DNA from: Bacillota bacterium
GTDB taxonomy: Bacteria > Bacillota > SHA-98 > UBA4971
Direction of reading: 5' to 3'
NCBI GenBank assembly: GCA_012516125.1
Contig: JAAYXB010000091.1
Coordinates: 1-56,639, forward strand
Length of the DNA: 56,639 bases
The notes beneath the pieces are model-generated. The model was given only the letters and a program-made list of their open reading frames with translations. It did no database searches and was not told the origin of the DNA. This document shows positions 17,005 through 24,846 of this stretch, one piece after another; positions within the stretch are counted from its first letter, which is position 1; every line of letters starts with the position of its first letter. The translations under genes were made by a program, and so were the position numbers.

Positions 17005-18552
17005 ATGTGGGCTGTGCGGATGGAGAAGATCACCAAGCGCTTTGGTCCGGTGGTGGCCAACGATGCCGTGGATTTCGAGGTCGCGCCGGCGGAGATCCAC
17101 TGCTTGCTGGGGGAGAACGGCGCAGGCAAAACCACGCTCATGAGGATCCTGTTCGGACTCTATCGCAAGGACGCCGGCGAGATCTACGTGGACGGCAAGC
17201 CCGTGTCGTTCTCCGGTCCCAGGGACGCCATCGCGCACGGGATCGGCATGGTGCACCAGCATTTCATGCTGGCGGGCAGGCTCACCGTCACCGAGAACAT
17301 TGTGGCGGGCGCAGAGCCGCGCAGGGGCGTGCTGCTCGACTACGCGAAGGCCAGGGAGATGGTGCGCGAGGTCTCGGAGCGTTACGGGCTCAAAGTGGAC
17401 CCTGACGCCCATGTGGAGAGCATCTCCGTGGGCCAGCAGCAAAGGGTGGAGATCTTGAAAGCCCTGCTTCGCGGCGCAAAGGTGCTGATCCTGGATGAGC
17501 CGACGGCCGTTCTCGCGCCGCAGGAGGTTGGGGACCTGTTCGACATCATGCGCAGGCTCAAGGAAGGCGGCACGACCATCATCTTCATAACCCACAAGCT
17601 CAAGGAGACCGCGGCGATATCCGACCGTGTAACGGTGCTGCGCGATGGCAGGCGGGTGGCGACGATGAACACCGCCGATGCAAGCCCGGCGGACCTGGCG
17701 GAGCTCATGGTCGGAAGGCAGATCGTCCCGCCAGCCCGAAAGGGCCACAGCCCCGATGGCAAGGTGGTGCTGGAGCTTCAGAATGTGTCCGTGCGGGGCG
17801 GCCTGGGTGCGGGCGCACGCACGGGGGGCGCAGGGGGCAAAGCCAGGCTGAACAACGTCAGCCTGCAGGTGCGAAGCGGCGAGATCCTGGGCATAGCGGG
17901 GGTGGAGGGGAACGGCCAGCTTGAGCTGGAGGAGGTCATCGTCGGGCTGCGGAAACCGACCTCAGGCCGGGTCCTGCTGAACGGACGCGACATCACTCGC
18001 CTCGGGCCGAGGGGTATCCGCGACATGGGCGTCGCCTGCATCCCGTCCGACCGGCTGAGGCGCGGGATAGTGGACTCGTTCAGCGTCGCCCAGAACCTCA
18101 TCCTCGGCGAGCAGACATCAGCGCCGTTTGCTGCAAGCGGCATCCTGCAACCTCGGAAGATAGTCGAGCACGCCGCGAAGATCGTCAACATGTTCGACGT
18201 GAGGACCGCTTCCCTCGATCAGCCGGTGGGGTCGCTTTCAGGCGGAAACCAGCAGAAGCTGGTGGTCGGGCGCGAGCTTTCGCGCGGTCCCAACCTCATC
18301 GTGGCCGCCCAGCCCACGAGGGGGCTCGACATCGGGGCGACCGACTACATACACCGGCAGCTTCTGGCAATGAGGGAACAGGGCAAGGCGATCCTGCTTA
18401 TAAGCGCCGAGCTGGACGAGGTCAGAGCTCTCTCGGATCGCATCGCTGTCATGTATGAAGGTCAGATCGTTGCTCTGAGGCCGGCCGAGGAGTTTACTGA
18501 AAGGGATCTGGGTCTTCTGATGGCGGGGCAAGGGGTCGGTGTGGCGTCATGA
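17005..18552 (+). CDS. Nucleoside-type ABC transporter ATP-binding protein (NupO/YufO-like)
   Basis: A 515-residue tandem ATPase. The first domain is complete (GENGAGKTT, LSVGQQQR, LILDEPTAVL). The second has a divergent Walker A (VEGNGQLE), LSGGNQQK and an altered Walker B ending LIVAAQPTRGLD, normal for this subfamily, in which Asp-Glu is replaced. ATG 17005 is preferred: the domain begins at once, and the longer upstream frame is low in complexity. The TGA stop overlaps the permease start (ATGA). Confidence 0.92.
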   Translation: MWAVRMEKITKRFGPVVANDAVDFEVAPAEIHCLLGENGAGKTTLMRILFGLYRKDAGEIYVDGKPVSFSGPRDAIAHGIGMVHQHFMLAGRLTVTENIVAGAEPRRGVLLDYAKAREMVREVSERYGLKVDPDAHVESISVGQQQRVEILKALLRGAKVLILDEPTAVLAPQEVGDLFDIMRRLKEGGTTIIFITHKLKETAAISDRVTVLRDGRRVATMNTADASPADLAELMVGRQIVPPARKGHSPDGKVVLELQNVSVRGGLGAGARTGGAGGKARLNNVSLQVRSGEILGIAGVEGNGQLELEEVIVGLRKPTSGRVLLNGRDITRLGPRGIRDMGVACIPSDRLRRGIVDSFSVAQNLILGEQTSAPFAASGILQPRKIVEHAAKIVNMFDVRTASLDQPVGSLSGGNQQKLVVGRELSRGPNLIVAAQPTRGLDIGATDYIHRQLLAMREQGKAILLISAELDEVRALSDRIAVMYEGQIVALRPAEEFTERDLGLLMAGQGVGVAS

Positions 18553-19766
18553 AGGATGGAGAAACCGAACGCGGATGTAACCACGAGCATGAGCGCGGAC
18601 AGGAGCACGAGTATCGGCACGGGCGCGGGAGCGAGTATCAGATGGGCACGAGGGAGGGCGACCTCAGCCGCGGGCCCGCAGCTCGGGTCGTGCGGCGAGC
18701 GGCCGGGTGGCTCGCGAGGCCGGGCGTGTCGGACATCGCATACTCAGCGGTGGCGGTGTTGCTTGCCCTCGTCATAGGGGCCATCCTCATCGCGGCCTCG
18801 GGCTATAGCGTCATCGATGCGTATGCTAACCTCTTCGATGGGGCCTTCGGGAGCATCTACAATCTCGCGAACACACTGATGATGGCCACGCCATTGCTCT
18901 TCACGGGGTTATCGGTGGCGGTCGCTTTCCAGTGTGGGCTCTTCAACGTGGGAGCCGAGGGGCAGCTCTACGTCGGTGGGCTTGCATCGGCCGTCGTGGT
19001 GCTCGTGCTCGGGCCGGCGGTGCCCGGTGTGGTGCGCGTGTTGCTCGCGCTGGTGGCCGGCGCGCTTGCCGGCGCCGTGCTCGCCGCTGGGCCGGGTTAC
19101 ATGAAGGCGAGGCTGGGGGCGCACGAGGTCATCACCACGATAATGCTCAACTACGTGGGTATTCTTCTCACCACGTTCCTCGTAAAGACATACCTCAAGG
19201 AGCCAGGGCCGGTGGACCAGACGCCTCTCCTGCCGGTGGGAGCAAGGCTCCCGGAGCTCATCCCCGGCACGCGGGTGTCGTGGGGTATTGTCCTGGGTGT
19301 GGCAGCTGTGGTGGCCGTCGACTACATCCTCAGACGCACGTCGGTGGGGTACGAGATCCAGGCGGTGGGGCGGAATGCGGCAGCCGCCGAGTACGCCGGT
19401 GTCAACGTGCCCGGCAGGATCGTGCTGGCCATGGTCATGAGCGGGGCCATTGCAGGGCTTGCGGGGTCGTCGGTAGTGATGGGGACGCTCTACAGGTTCA
19501 TCACGAACTTCTCGCCGGGTTATGGGTTCACCGGAATAGCCGTGGCGGTCCTCGCCAGGAACAAGCCATGGGGCGTGCTGCCGGCGGCGCTTCTATTCGG
19601 GATGCTGCAGTCGGGTGGCATGTCCATGCAGCTTTTCGCGCGCATTCCGGCGGACCTGATGACCCTTGTGCAGGGTATTGTCATCCTGTTCGTTGCCGCG
19701 CCTGCGCTGGCAAGCATGTTCCTTGCACGCAGCAGGTTTGGGGCCAGAACAGGGGGCAGGGGGTAG
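18549..19766 (+). CDS. ABC transporter permease (NupP/YufP-like)
   Basis: A 405-residue BPD_transp_2 permease. The N-terminal about 50 residues are an unusual hydrophilic stretch rich in His, Glu, Arg and Gly, absent from usual relatives. The membrane part follows, with FNVGAEGQLY, ITTIMLNY and the ATPase-coupling loop AVGRNAAAAEYAGVN. ATG 18549 overlaps the ATPase stop by four bases (ATGA), so translation is coupled. It pairs with the next permease to form a heterodimeric pore. Confidence 0.92.
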   Translation: MKDGETERGCNHEHERGQEHEYRHGRGSEYQMGTREGDLSRGPAARVVRRAAGWLARPGVSDIAYSAVAVLLALVIGAILIAASGYSVIDAYANLFDGAFGSIYNLANTLMMATPLLFTGLSVAVAFQCGLFNVGAEGQLYVGGLASAVVVLVLGPAVPGVVRVLLALVAGALAGAVLAAGPGYMKARLGAHEVITTIMLNYVGILLTTFLVKTYLKEPGPVDQTPLLPVGARLPELIPGTRVSWGIVLGVAAVVAVDYILRRTSVGYEIQAVGRNAAAAEYAGVNVPGRIVLAMVMSGAIAGLAGSSVVMGTLYRFITNFSPGYGFTGIAVAVLARNKPWGVLPAALLFGMLQSGGMSMQLFARIPADLMTLVQGIVILFVAAPALASMFLARSRFGARTGGRG

Positions 19767-19775
19767 GGCACGACC

Positions 19776-20720
19776 ATGAGGGAGATCCTGGACGTCATCT
19801 TCGACATCAACAACGTCACCGCCACCATCAGGATGGCGACACCCATCGCGCTCGCGGCAATGGGTGGCGCCTTTTCCGAGCGGTCTGGCGTCATCAACAT
19901 CGGGCTCGAGGGCATGATCCTGACCGGAGCTTTCTGCGGGGTGCTCGGGTCGTATATCTCGGGCAGCCCGTGGCTGGGTGTGCTCTTCGCGGTCGTGGGT
20001 GGCGGCCTCATGGGCGCGACCCTGGCGGTGTTCGCCATCAAGCTCAAGGCCGACCATGTGGTGAGCGGCGTCGGCCTTAACATTCTTGCGCTCGGCCTCA
20101 CGTCGTGGCTCATGCAGGTCCTCTGGAAGAACAGAGGCACCTCGGTGTCGGTGAACGGCCTGCCGATGTTCTCCATCCCTGTGGTTCGCGACGTGCCCGT
20201 CCTCGGGACGATCCTGGGGACGCATTCGCCCCTGGTGTACATGATGCTCATCCTCATCTTCCTCGGCTGGGTGGTCATGTTCAAGACTCCGCTGGGCCTG
20301 CGTATCAGGATGGCCGGGGAGCACCCGGAGGCCGCCGACACGGTCGGAATAAACGTGCACGCGGTGCAGTACTTCTCCGTTATCCTCAGCGGTTGCCTTG
20401 CCGGGCTAGGCGGCGCGTATCTGTCGCTTGCCCAGCTCAACTGGTTCAGCATGAACATGTCGGCAGGCAGGGGCTACATGGCCCTTGCGGCCAACATCTT
20501 CGGGCAATGGAACCCCATCGGCGGGCTCGGCGCGAGCTTCCTGTTCGCGTTCACGGACGCTCTGCAGATGAGGATCCAGACGTCACCGATCAAACTTCCG
20601 ACGGACATCATCCAGATGCTTCCGTACATCCTCACGATTCTGGTTCTAGCGGGGGCCGTCATCCGGTCGCGCCCGCCCGCGGCGCTGGGCAGGCACTACG
20701 AGTCCGGACGGGCGGCCTGA
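19776..20720 (+). CDS. ABC transporter permease (NupQ/YufQ-like)
   Basis: A 314-residue permease, the second subunit of the nucleoside-like importer. It has family motifs SGVINIGLEGMILTGAF, a MAGEHPEAADTVGINV coupling loop and a final PYILTILVLAG helix. It starts nine bases after the previous stop. Its 3' end overlaps the convergent gene on the minus strand by 25 bases, so there is no room for a separate terminator. Confidence 0.92.
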   Translation: MREILDVIFDINNVTATIRMATPIALAAMGGAFSERSGVINIGLEGMILTGAFCGVLGSYISGSPWLGVLFAVVGGGLMGATLAVFAIKLKADHVVSGVGLNILALGLTSWLMQVLWKNRGTSVSVNGLPMFSIPVVRDVPVLGTILGTHSPLVYMMLILIFLGWVVMFKTPLGLRIRMAGEHPEAADTVGINVHAVQYFSVILSGCLAGLGGAYLSLAQLNWFSMNMSAGRGYMALAANIFGQWNPIGGLGASFLFAFTDALQMRIQTSPIKLPTDIIQMLPYILTILVLAGAVIRSRPPAALGRHYESGRAA

Positions 20721-21253
20721 CGCCGGGCGGCGGGCTCGGTCGCGGGCCGGCGGCGCTTGATCTTGTCCACCGCGAGCACAATGGGCGTGAGGACGACCGC
20801 TGCGAAGACGGCCTCGGGCACGCCCTGGAGGAGTGCGATGGCGAGCGCTCCCTGCTTGCCAGCGAGCGGGATGTAGCCGAACGCTACTGCGAGCCCTAGC
20901 GTGCCCACGGTGTTGGTGGCGCTACCGGCGGCGGCAGCGATGGGTATGCCCCAGGCCCTTCTGCCGCACGCCTGGTATACGAAGAAAGAGACCACACCGA
21001 TGAGCAGCCTCGCCGGGAGGACGACGCGTGGGTCTCCCAGAAAGCGCAGGGTGAAGAGGCCGAATATGAGACCCACGAACGATCCCACTAGAGGTCCTTC
21101 GAGTATTCCTGCAAGCTCAACCGGAAGGTGCATCAGAGTGGCGGCTCCGGCGGGGGTGGGCACCGGGATGAAGCCGATTCCCGTCATGCCCATGACGAGG
21201 GTGAGGGATACGAGCAGCCCCGAGACAACGACCTGCCTGGTGTTAAGTTTCAT
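20696..21253 (-). CDS. ECF transporter S component (substrate unknown)
   Basis: A 185-residue membrane protein with about six hydrophobic segments, starting MKLNTRQVVVSGLLV. It has the ECF S-component features of a small Ala-rich N-terminal helix, GIGFIPVPTPAGAATLMHLPV and EGPLVGSFVGLIFGL. Such proteins bind a vitamin or metal and work with a shared ECF energising module, which is not in this window. ATG (complement of 21251-21253) is seven bases after GGAGGTG. The C-terminus is a basic, Arg/Ala-rich tail. No riboswitch is recognisable upstream, so the substrate stays open. Confidence 0.8.
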   Translation of the reverse strand: MKLNTRQVVVSGLLVSLTLVMGMTGIGFIPVPTPAGAATLMHLPVELAGILEGPLVGSFVGLIFGLFTLRFLGDPRVVLPARLLIGVVSFFVYQACGRRAWGIPIAAAAGSATNTVGTLGLAVAFGYIPLAGKQGALAIALLQGVPEAVFAAVVLTPIVLAVDKIKRRRPATEPAARRQAARPDS

Positions 21254-22044
21254 CACGTGACACCTCCGTTCCAGCCCCTTCTCGGGTGCCGGACGACTTT
21301 AGTGTGCTCGGCGCTCGGCCAACAGGCTTCTCATACGTCGGGCGCAAGCTCCAGGTCCGGCGGGATCCTGGTCTCGAGCCCGTCGAGGAAAACGGCTTGC
21401 CCGCGTTCTGAAGCCGGCTGGCTTGGACCCCCACAGTGCTGACAGCTATACGACACCACGCGCCTGAGCGAGTGCGTGCGCGGTCCCGACGAAGCGGGGA
21501 CCATCCAGGGGACCGAACCGCGTTGAGCCAAGCCAGCCTGAGCTGGGCTGAGCCGGGCCGGCCGATTTAAGGTGCGTTAAACCGAACACGACTGTGCTGC
21601 GCTGCTTCGGACCGCGATAACCCGAGCCGAGCCAAGCCAGGACCATACTTGCGGGTACACACCACCTGCCTTTCCCTTCCGTGGCGGCACTCCTAAGTGA
21701 AGGTGCATTAGTCCTCGCCCCTCTTCCAGTAGTTGCCGGGTTGCCGGTGTTGCACTCGGGGACGGCGCCCCAAGCGGGGCGCGCTTCGTCAAAATCCGGC
21801 CCGTCTGGCTAGGCAGCCGGATTTTGACACCCCTCGTGCAATCACCGGCAACCCCTCCCAAAAGTCGGGAGCATTTTTGCACCCCCACTTAGGCCTTTCA
21901 CATTTTATGTTTCGTGTGAGGAAGCAAAATTCCTGCAGACACTGCCAATCGGGATTCGACTGTACCGCTACATTACTATTGTATCACTACATTACTATGC
22001 CTTACGCAGCGGTCCTGGGCGGCCGCTCGCGCTGGGGGTCGCCG
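21254..22044. other. Intergenic region, 791 bases, holding a palindromic repeat
   Basis: Contains the 198-bp palindromic element (21694-21891), a 12-base direct repeat CTACATTACTAT near 21970-21998, and a possible short minus-strand frame (21331-21459) with one CQHCGG motif. That frame has no ribosome site and may be a gene fragment. The remainder is runs of AGCC/GAGCC-like simple sequence. Confidence 0.5.
21694..21891. repeat. 198-bp palindromic repeat element (copy A)
   Basis: The ends are inverted repeats, TAAGTGAAGGTGCA at 21694 and, on the other strand, TAAGTGGGGGTGCA from 21891. Inside is a second inverted repeat (GGTTGCCGGTG-TTGCAC type) plus two hairpins: CAAAATCCGGC/GCCGGATTTTG and GCGCCCC/GGGGCGC. 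Bases 21734-21891 recur at 56482-56639 in the opposite orientation with three mismatches in 158. No coding capacity and no clear target-site duplication. It resembles a MITE or REP-like dispersed palindrome. Confidence 0.85.
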
Positions 22045-23262
22045 TCAGACCGCGACATCGCAGGCTGCGGGGACTCCGGCTGCAGCAACAGCGGCCCTCA
22101 CGGCACGCAGTACGGCCGTGGCTACCGCGTCGGCTGCCGCAGCCCCAAGGACTGTGATGTCCGCTGCCTTGTTGCCCGTGAGCGGCTTGTCGCCCGTGGA
22201 AAGCGCAAAGATCACGTCCCCGTCATACATGGTGTGCACGGGCCGGATAACGCGGGCGAGACCGTCGTGGGCCATCTGGGCCACCTTGTTCGCACCCTCT
22301 TTGTCGAGGAGGGCGTCGGTGGCGATCACAGCAAGCGTCGTGTTGCCGCCGAACCCCAGGAATCCAGCGGAACCCGGCTGGGCTCCGGCACCTCTCGTGC
22401 GTGCGTCGGCCTCAGGGCGGGAACTCGCGCAGCTCGACCCCGCGCCAGAGCCAGAACTTGCGATGCCGCCGAAGCCGCAGGTAGAACTTGATTTTGGGTC
22501 GGCACTAGAAGTGGCACTGACACCTGCACTGGGACTGGGACTCGGACTGAAACTGGAACTGGAGATAAAACTAGACCCGATGCCAGGGCAGAGGTCCGAA
22601 ACGGGGCCGGGGCCGGGCTGCAAGAACCCCCTGGCACCCCTGTCGTACGCGCCCGCGATGATCTTTCCGGAACCTGGGTCCACCACATCGCCGAGGGCGT
22701 TGACCACTACGAGGGCTCCGACCGTGACCGGCTCAGGGTCCCCCTCCCGGCGCTTCAGCCTCACCGCCCACGTGCCGACGCCGCCCTTCATTGCGTGCGC
22801 CGGTCCCCACGTCTTACCAACGGTGGCGCCGATCCCGGCTCCGGCATTACCCTCAGCCGGCGGGTCGGCCGAGGCGGCAACGCACGCCGCATAGCCCATG
22901 CCCTTGTCCGGCCGCACCTTCGGATCGCCGATGTCAAGGTCGAAGATGACCGCAGCGCCCACGATGGGCACGACACCGAACCCCGTGTCGAACCCCACGC
23001 CGCGCTCCTCGAGGAACTGCATCGCGCCGCACGCGGCGTCGAGGCCATACGCGCTGCCTCCGGCAAGCATCACGGCGTGGACGCGCTCGACCAGGTTGCA
23101 CGGGCGCATAAGGTCGGTCTCGCGCGTCCCAGGCGCTGACCCCCGCACGTCCACCCCAGCCACAGCACCGCCCATCGTCAACACCGCCGTGCAGCCTGTA
23201 AGTGCAGCGTCGTCCTGAGCGTGTCCTACAAGTACTCCTGGTACATCTGTGATGCAAGGCAA
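22045..23262 (-). CDS. P1-family self-processing peptidase (DmpA/BapA-like)
   Basis: A 405-residue member of peptidase family P1 (PF03576), which cleaves itself into two chains so that a new N-terminal Ser/Thr becomes the nucleophile. The cleavage-site motif GFGGNTTLAV places the cut at N307/T308. The alpha part carries LAGGSAYGLDAA and GMGYAAC, typical of the family. A Ser/Gly/Pro-rich insert of about 75 residues (about 228-300) precedes the processing site. TTG 23262 has AGGGGGG upstream. Known relatives are aminopeptidases of D- or beta-amino acids; the substrate here is unknown. Confidence 0.85.
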   Translation of the reverse strand: MPCITDVPGVLVGHAQDDAALTGCTAVLTMGGAVAGVDVRGSAPGTRETDLMRPCNLVERVHAVMLAGGSAYGLDAACGAMQFLEERGVGFDTGFGVVPIVGAAVIFDLDIGDPKVRPDKGMGYAACVAASADPPAEGNAGAGIGATVGKTWGPAHAMKGGVGTWAVRLKRREGDPEPVTVGALVVVNALGDVVDPGSGKIIAGAYDRGARGFLQPGPGPVSDLCPGIGSSFISSSSFSPSPSPSAGVSATSSADPKSSSTCGFGGIASSGSGAGSSCASSRPEADARTRGAGAQPGSAGFLGFGGNTTLAVIATDALLDKEGANKVAQMAHDGLARVIRPVHTMYDGDVIFALSTGDKPLTGNKAADITVLGAAAADAVATAVLRAVRAAVAAAGVPAACDVAV

Positions 23263-23304
23263 AGTCGAACCCCCCTCAATGAGCGCTATTGTGCTCTCGA
23301 CCCC

Positions 23305-24696
23305 TCAGCTTACGCGCCTGAGCACGTCCAGGCCTAGGTGAAGAACGGTGTTGCCGCAGGCGCGCGTCTTGAATCGGAGGCTGCGCGCAAGCATTCGGGT
23401 AAGGCGCGACCGGGTTCTCAAGATAGGTAGGCCACGCAGGACCCGGGCGATGCGTGAACCTGCCCCTGACGCGGCGATGTAGGCCTCCGCCATCTGGATG
23501 AGTTTCGCCGCCTGGAGGCCTATCTCAGCCCACGACGAAAACTCGTCGAGCCAGGGCTTTACCTCCTCGACGAACTTGCGGTTGGGATTGCCGCGCAGCA
23601 TCGCGGCGGAGGCCTTCATCTCCAGCATATACGAGGACAGTATCCCGGCCGCCTCCGCCAGCTTGCCAGCCTCCGCCCGCTTGCGTGCCCGGTCAAGTGC
23701 CGCGGTGATGCCCGGCGGGTCGTCCGGGTGGAGCGGGCTTATGGCGCAGGCGTCGGCAAAGAGAGCGCAGGCCCCGAGGGCGTCCCTGCCGAGGATGCGC
23801 GCGACCGCGTCCTCCCAGGCCGACCGGGGGTCGTACTGAGCGGGGTTCTCGAGGTAGCGTGCGGCCGCGGCGAGCGGGATCTTCGAGGCTTCGGCCTGGT
23901 TCATCGGGTTGAGGAAGACTCCCCTCGCGGCCTCGGGGAGATAGGGGCTGCGACCGGTGTACGGCCCGATGTGCAGTTCGGCCTTCATGGGACCGTCGTT
24001 CACGGGGTAGTTGTCCCAGTAGGTGACCGACCTCCTCAGGGACTCGGCCACGGTCCTGGTATGCTCGAGCGTTAGTTCCTTCGAACACACCACCGGGCCT
24101 GTCCACATGACGTCGATGGCCGGGTCCAGGCCTGTCCCGATCTTGCGAACGTATTCCGTGGACGGGTCCCCGCAATATTGCGTGGGGCATATCATGAGCG
24201 AGGTCTGCGCGGACAGCCCCTTTAGGCGGGCGTACACGGCATTCGTGAACGAGACCTGCGCGCTCGCGAGGTCATTGAAAGCCTTCCGGTCCTCCTCGTG
24301 ACGCAATTCGGCCGGGATGTCGTCGTAGAGCAGGGCGAAAGCCCGCACTCCGGCGTCGTACATGGCCTTCAACTTTGCAATGAGTGCATCCTGGTCCCGC
24401 CTGTCCGAGTAGCGCAGAGACAGCCCGGGGCTTACCGCGAAGATGAACGTGATGCCGTGCTTCCTTGCGTGCGACGCAAGCTCCGAGAGGCGGGCGAGCA
24501 GGTCCTCCGGGTACGGCGCCCGCCACCTCTGCCTGTGGTACGGGTCGTCCTTCGGCGCATAGATGTATGCGTTCATCCCGATCTCTGACATGAAGGACAC
24601 CATGCTCATCCGCTCGTCATGGGTCCAGGGTTTACCATAGAACCCCTCCACGATACCCCGCCAAACGAAGCCTTGGGCCATGATAAACACCCCCAT
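23305..24696 (-). CDS. GH84 family beta-N-acetylglucosaminidase
   Basis: A 463-residue protein beginning with the GH84 catalytic-domain signature GIVEGFYGKPWTHDER. The catalytic Asp pair is D125-D126 in LLYDDIP; this pair performs substrate-assisted hydrolysis through an oxazoline in the family. WTGP, YWDNYPVND and FLNPMNQAEASK are further GH84 landmarks. The C-terminal third is a helical domain ending in a basic tail. There is no signal peptide, so it should act in the cytoplasm on GlcNAc-bearing substrates. Either the ATG at 24696 or the one at 24681 could be the start; both have purine-rich sites. Confidence 0.88.
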   Translation of the reverse strand: MGVFIMAQGFVWRGIVEGFYGKPWTHDERMSMVSFMSEIGMNAYIYAPKDDPYHRQRWRAPYPEDLLARLSELASHARKHGITFIFAVSPGLSLRYSDRRDQDALIAKLKAMYDAGVRAFALLYDDIPAELRHEEDRKAFNDLASAQVSFTNAVYARLKGLSAQTSLMICPTQYCGDPSTEYVRKIGTGLDPAIDVMWTGPVVCSKELTLEHTRTVAESLRRSVTYWDNYPVNDGPMKAELHIGPYTGRSPYLPEAARGVFLNPMNQAEASKIPLAAAARYLENPAQYDPRSAWEDAVARILGRDALGACALFADACAISPLHPDDPPGITAALDRARKRAEAGKLAEAAGILSSYMLEMKASAAMLRGNPNRKFVEEVKPWLDEFSSWAEIGLQAAKLIQMAEAYIAASGAGSRIARVLRGLPILRTRSRLTRMLARSLRFKTRACGNTVLHLGLDVLRRVS

Positions 24697-24846
24697 GGTG
24701 TATGCCGCCTCGTGTCGTCCCCGTGTTGTCGTACTGGAGATTCAGCGCAGGGCACCGAATTCCTGCCAGGATTGCCCACCGCTCTTTCCGGTCACCTCTT
24801 CTTTGGAACCCGCAATAACCTGCAACCCTCTCAGGTTCGGGGTCTC

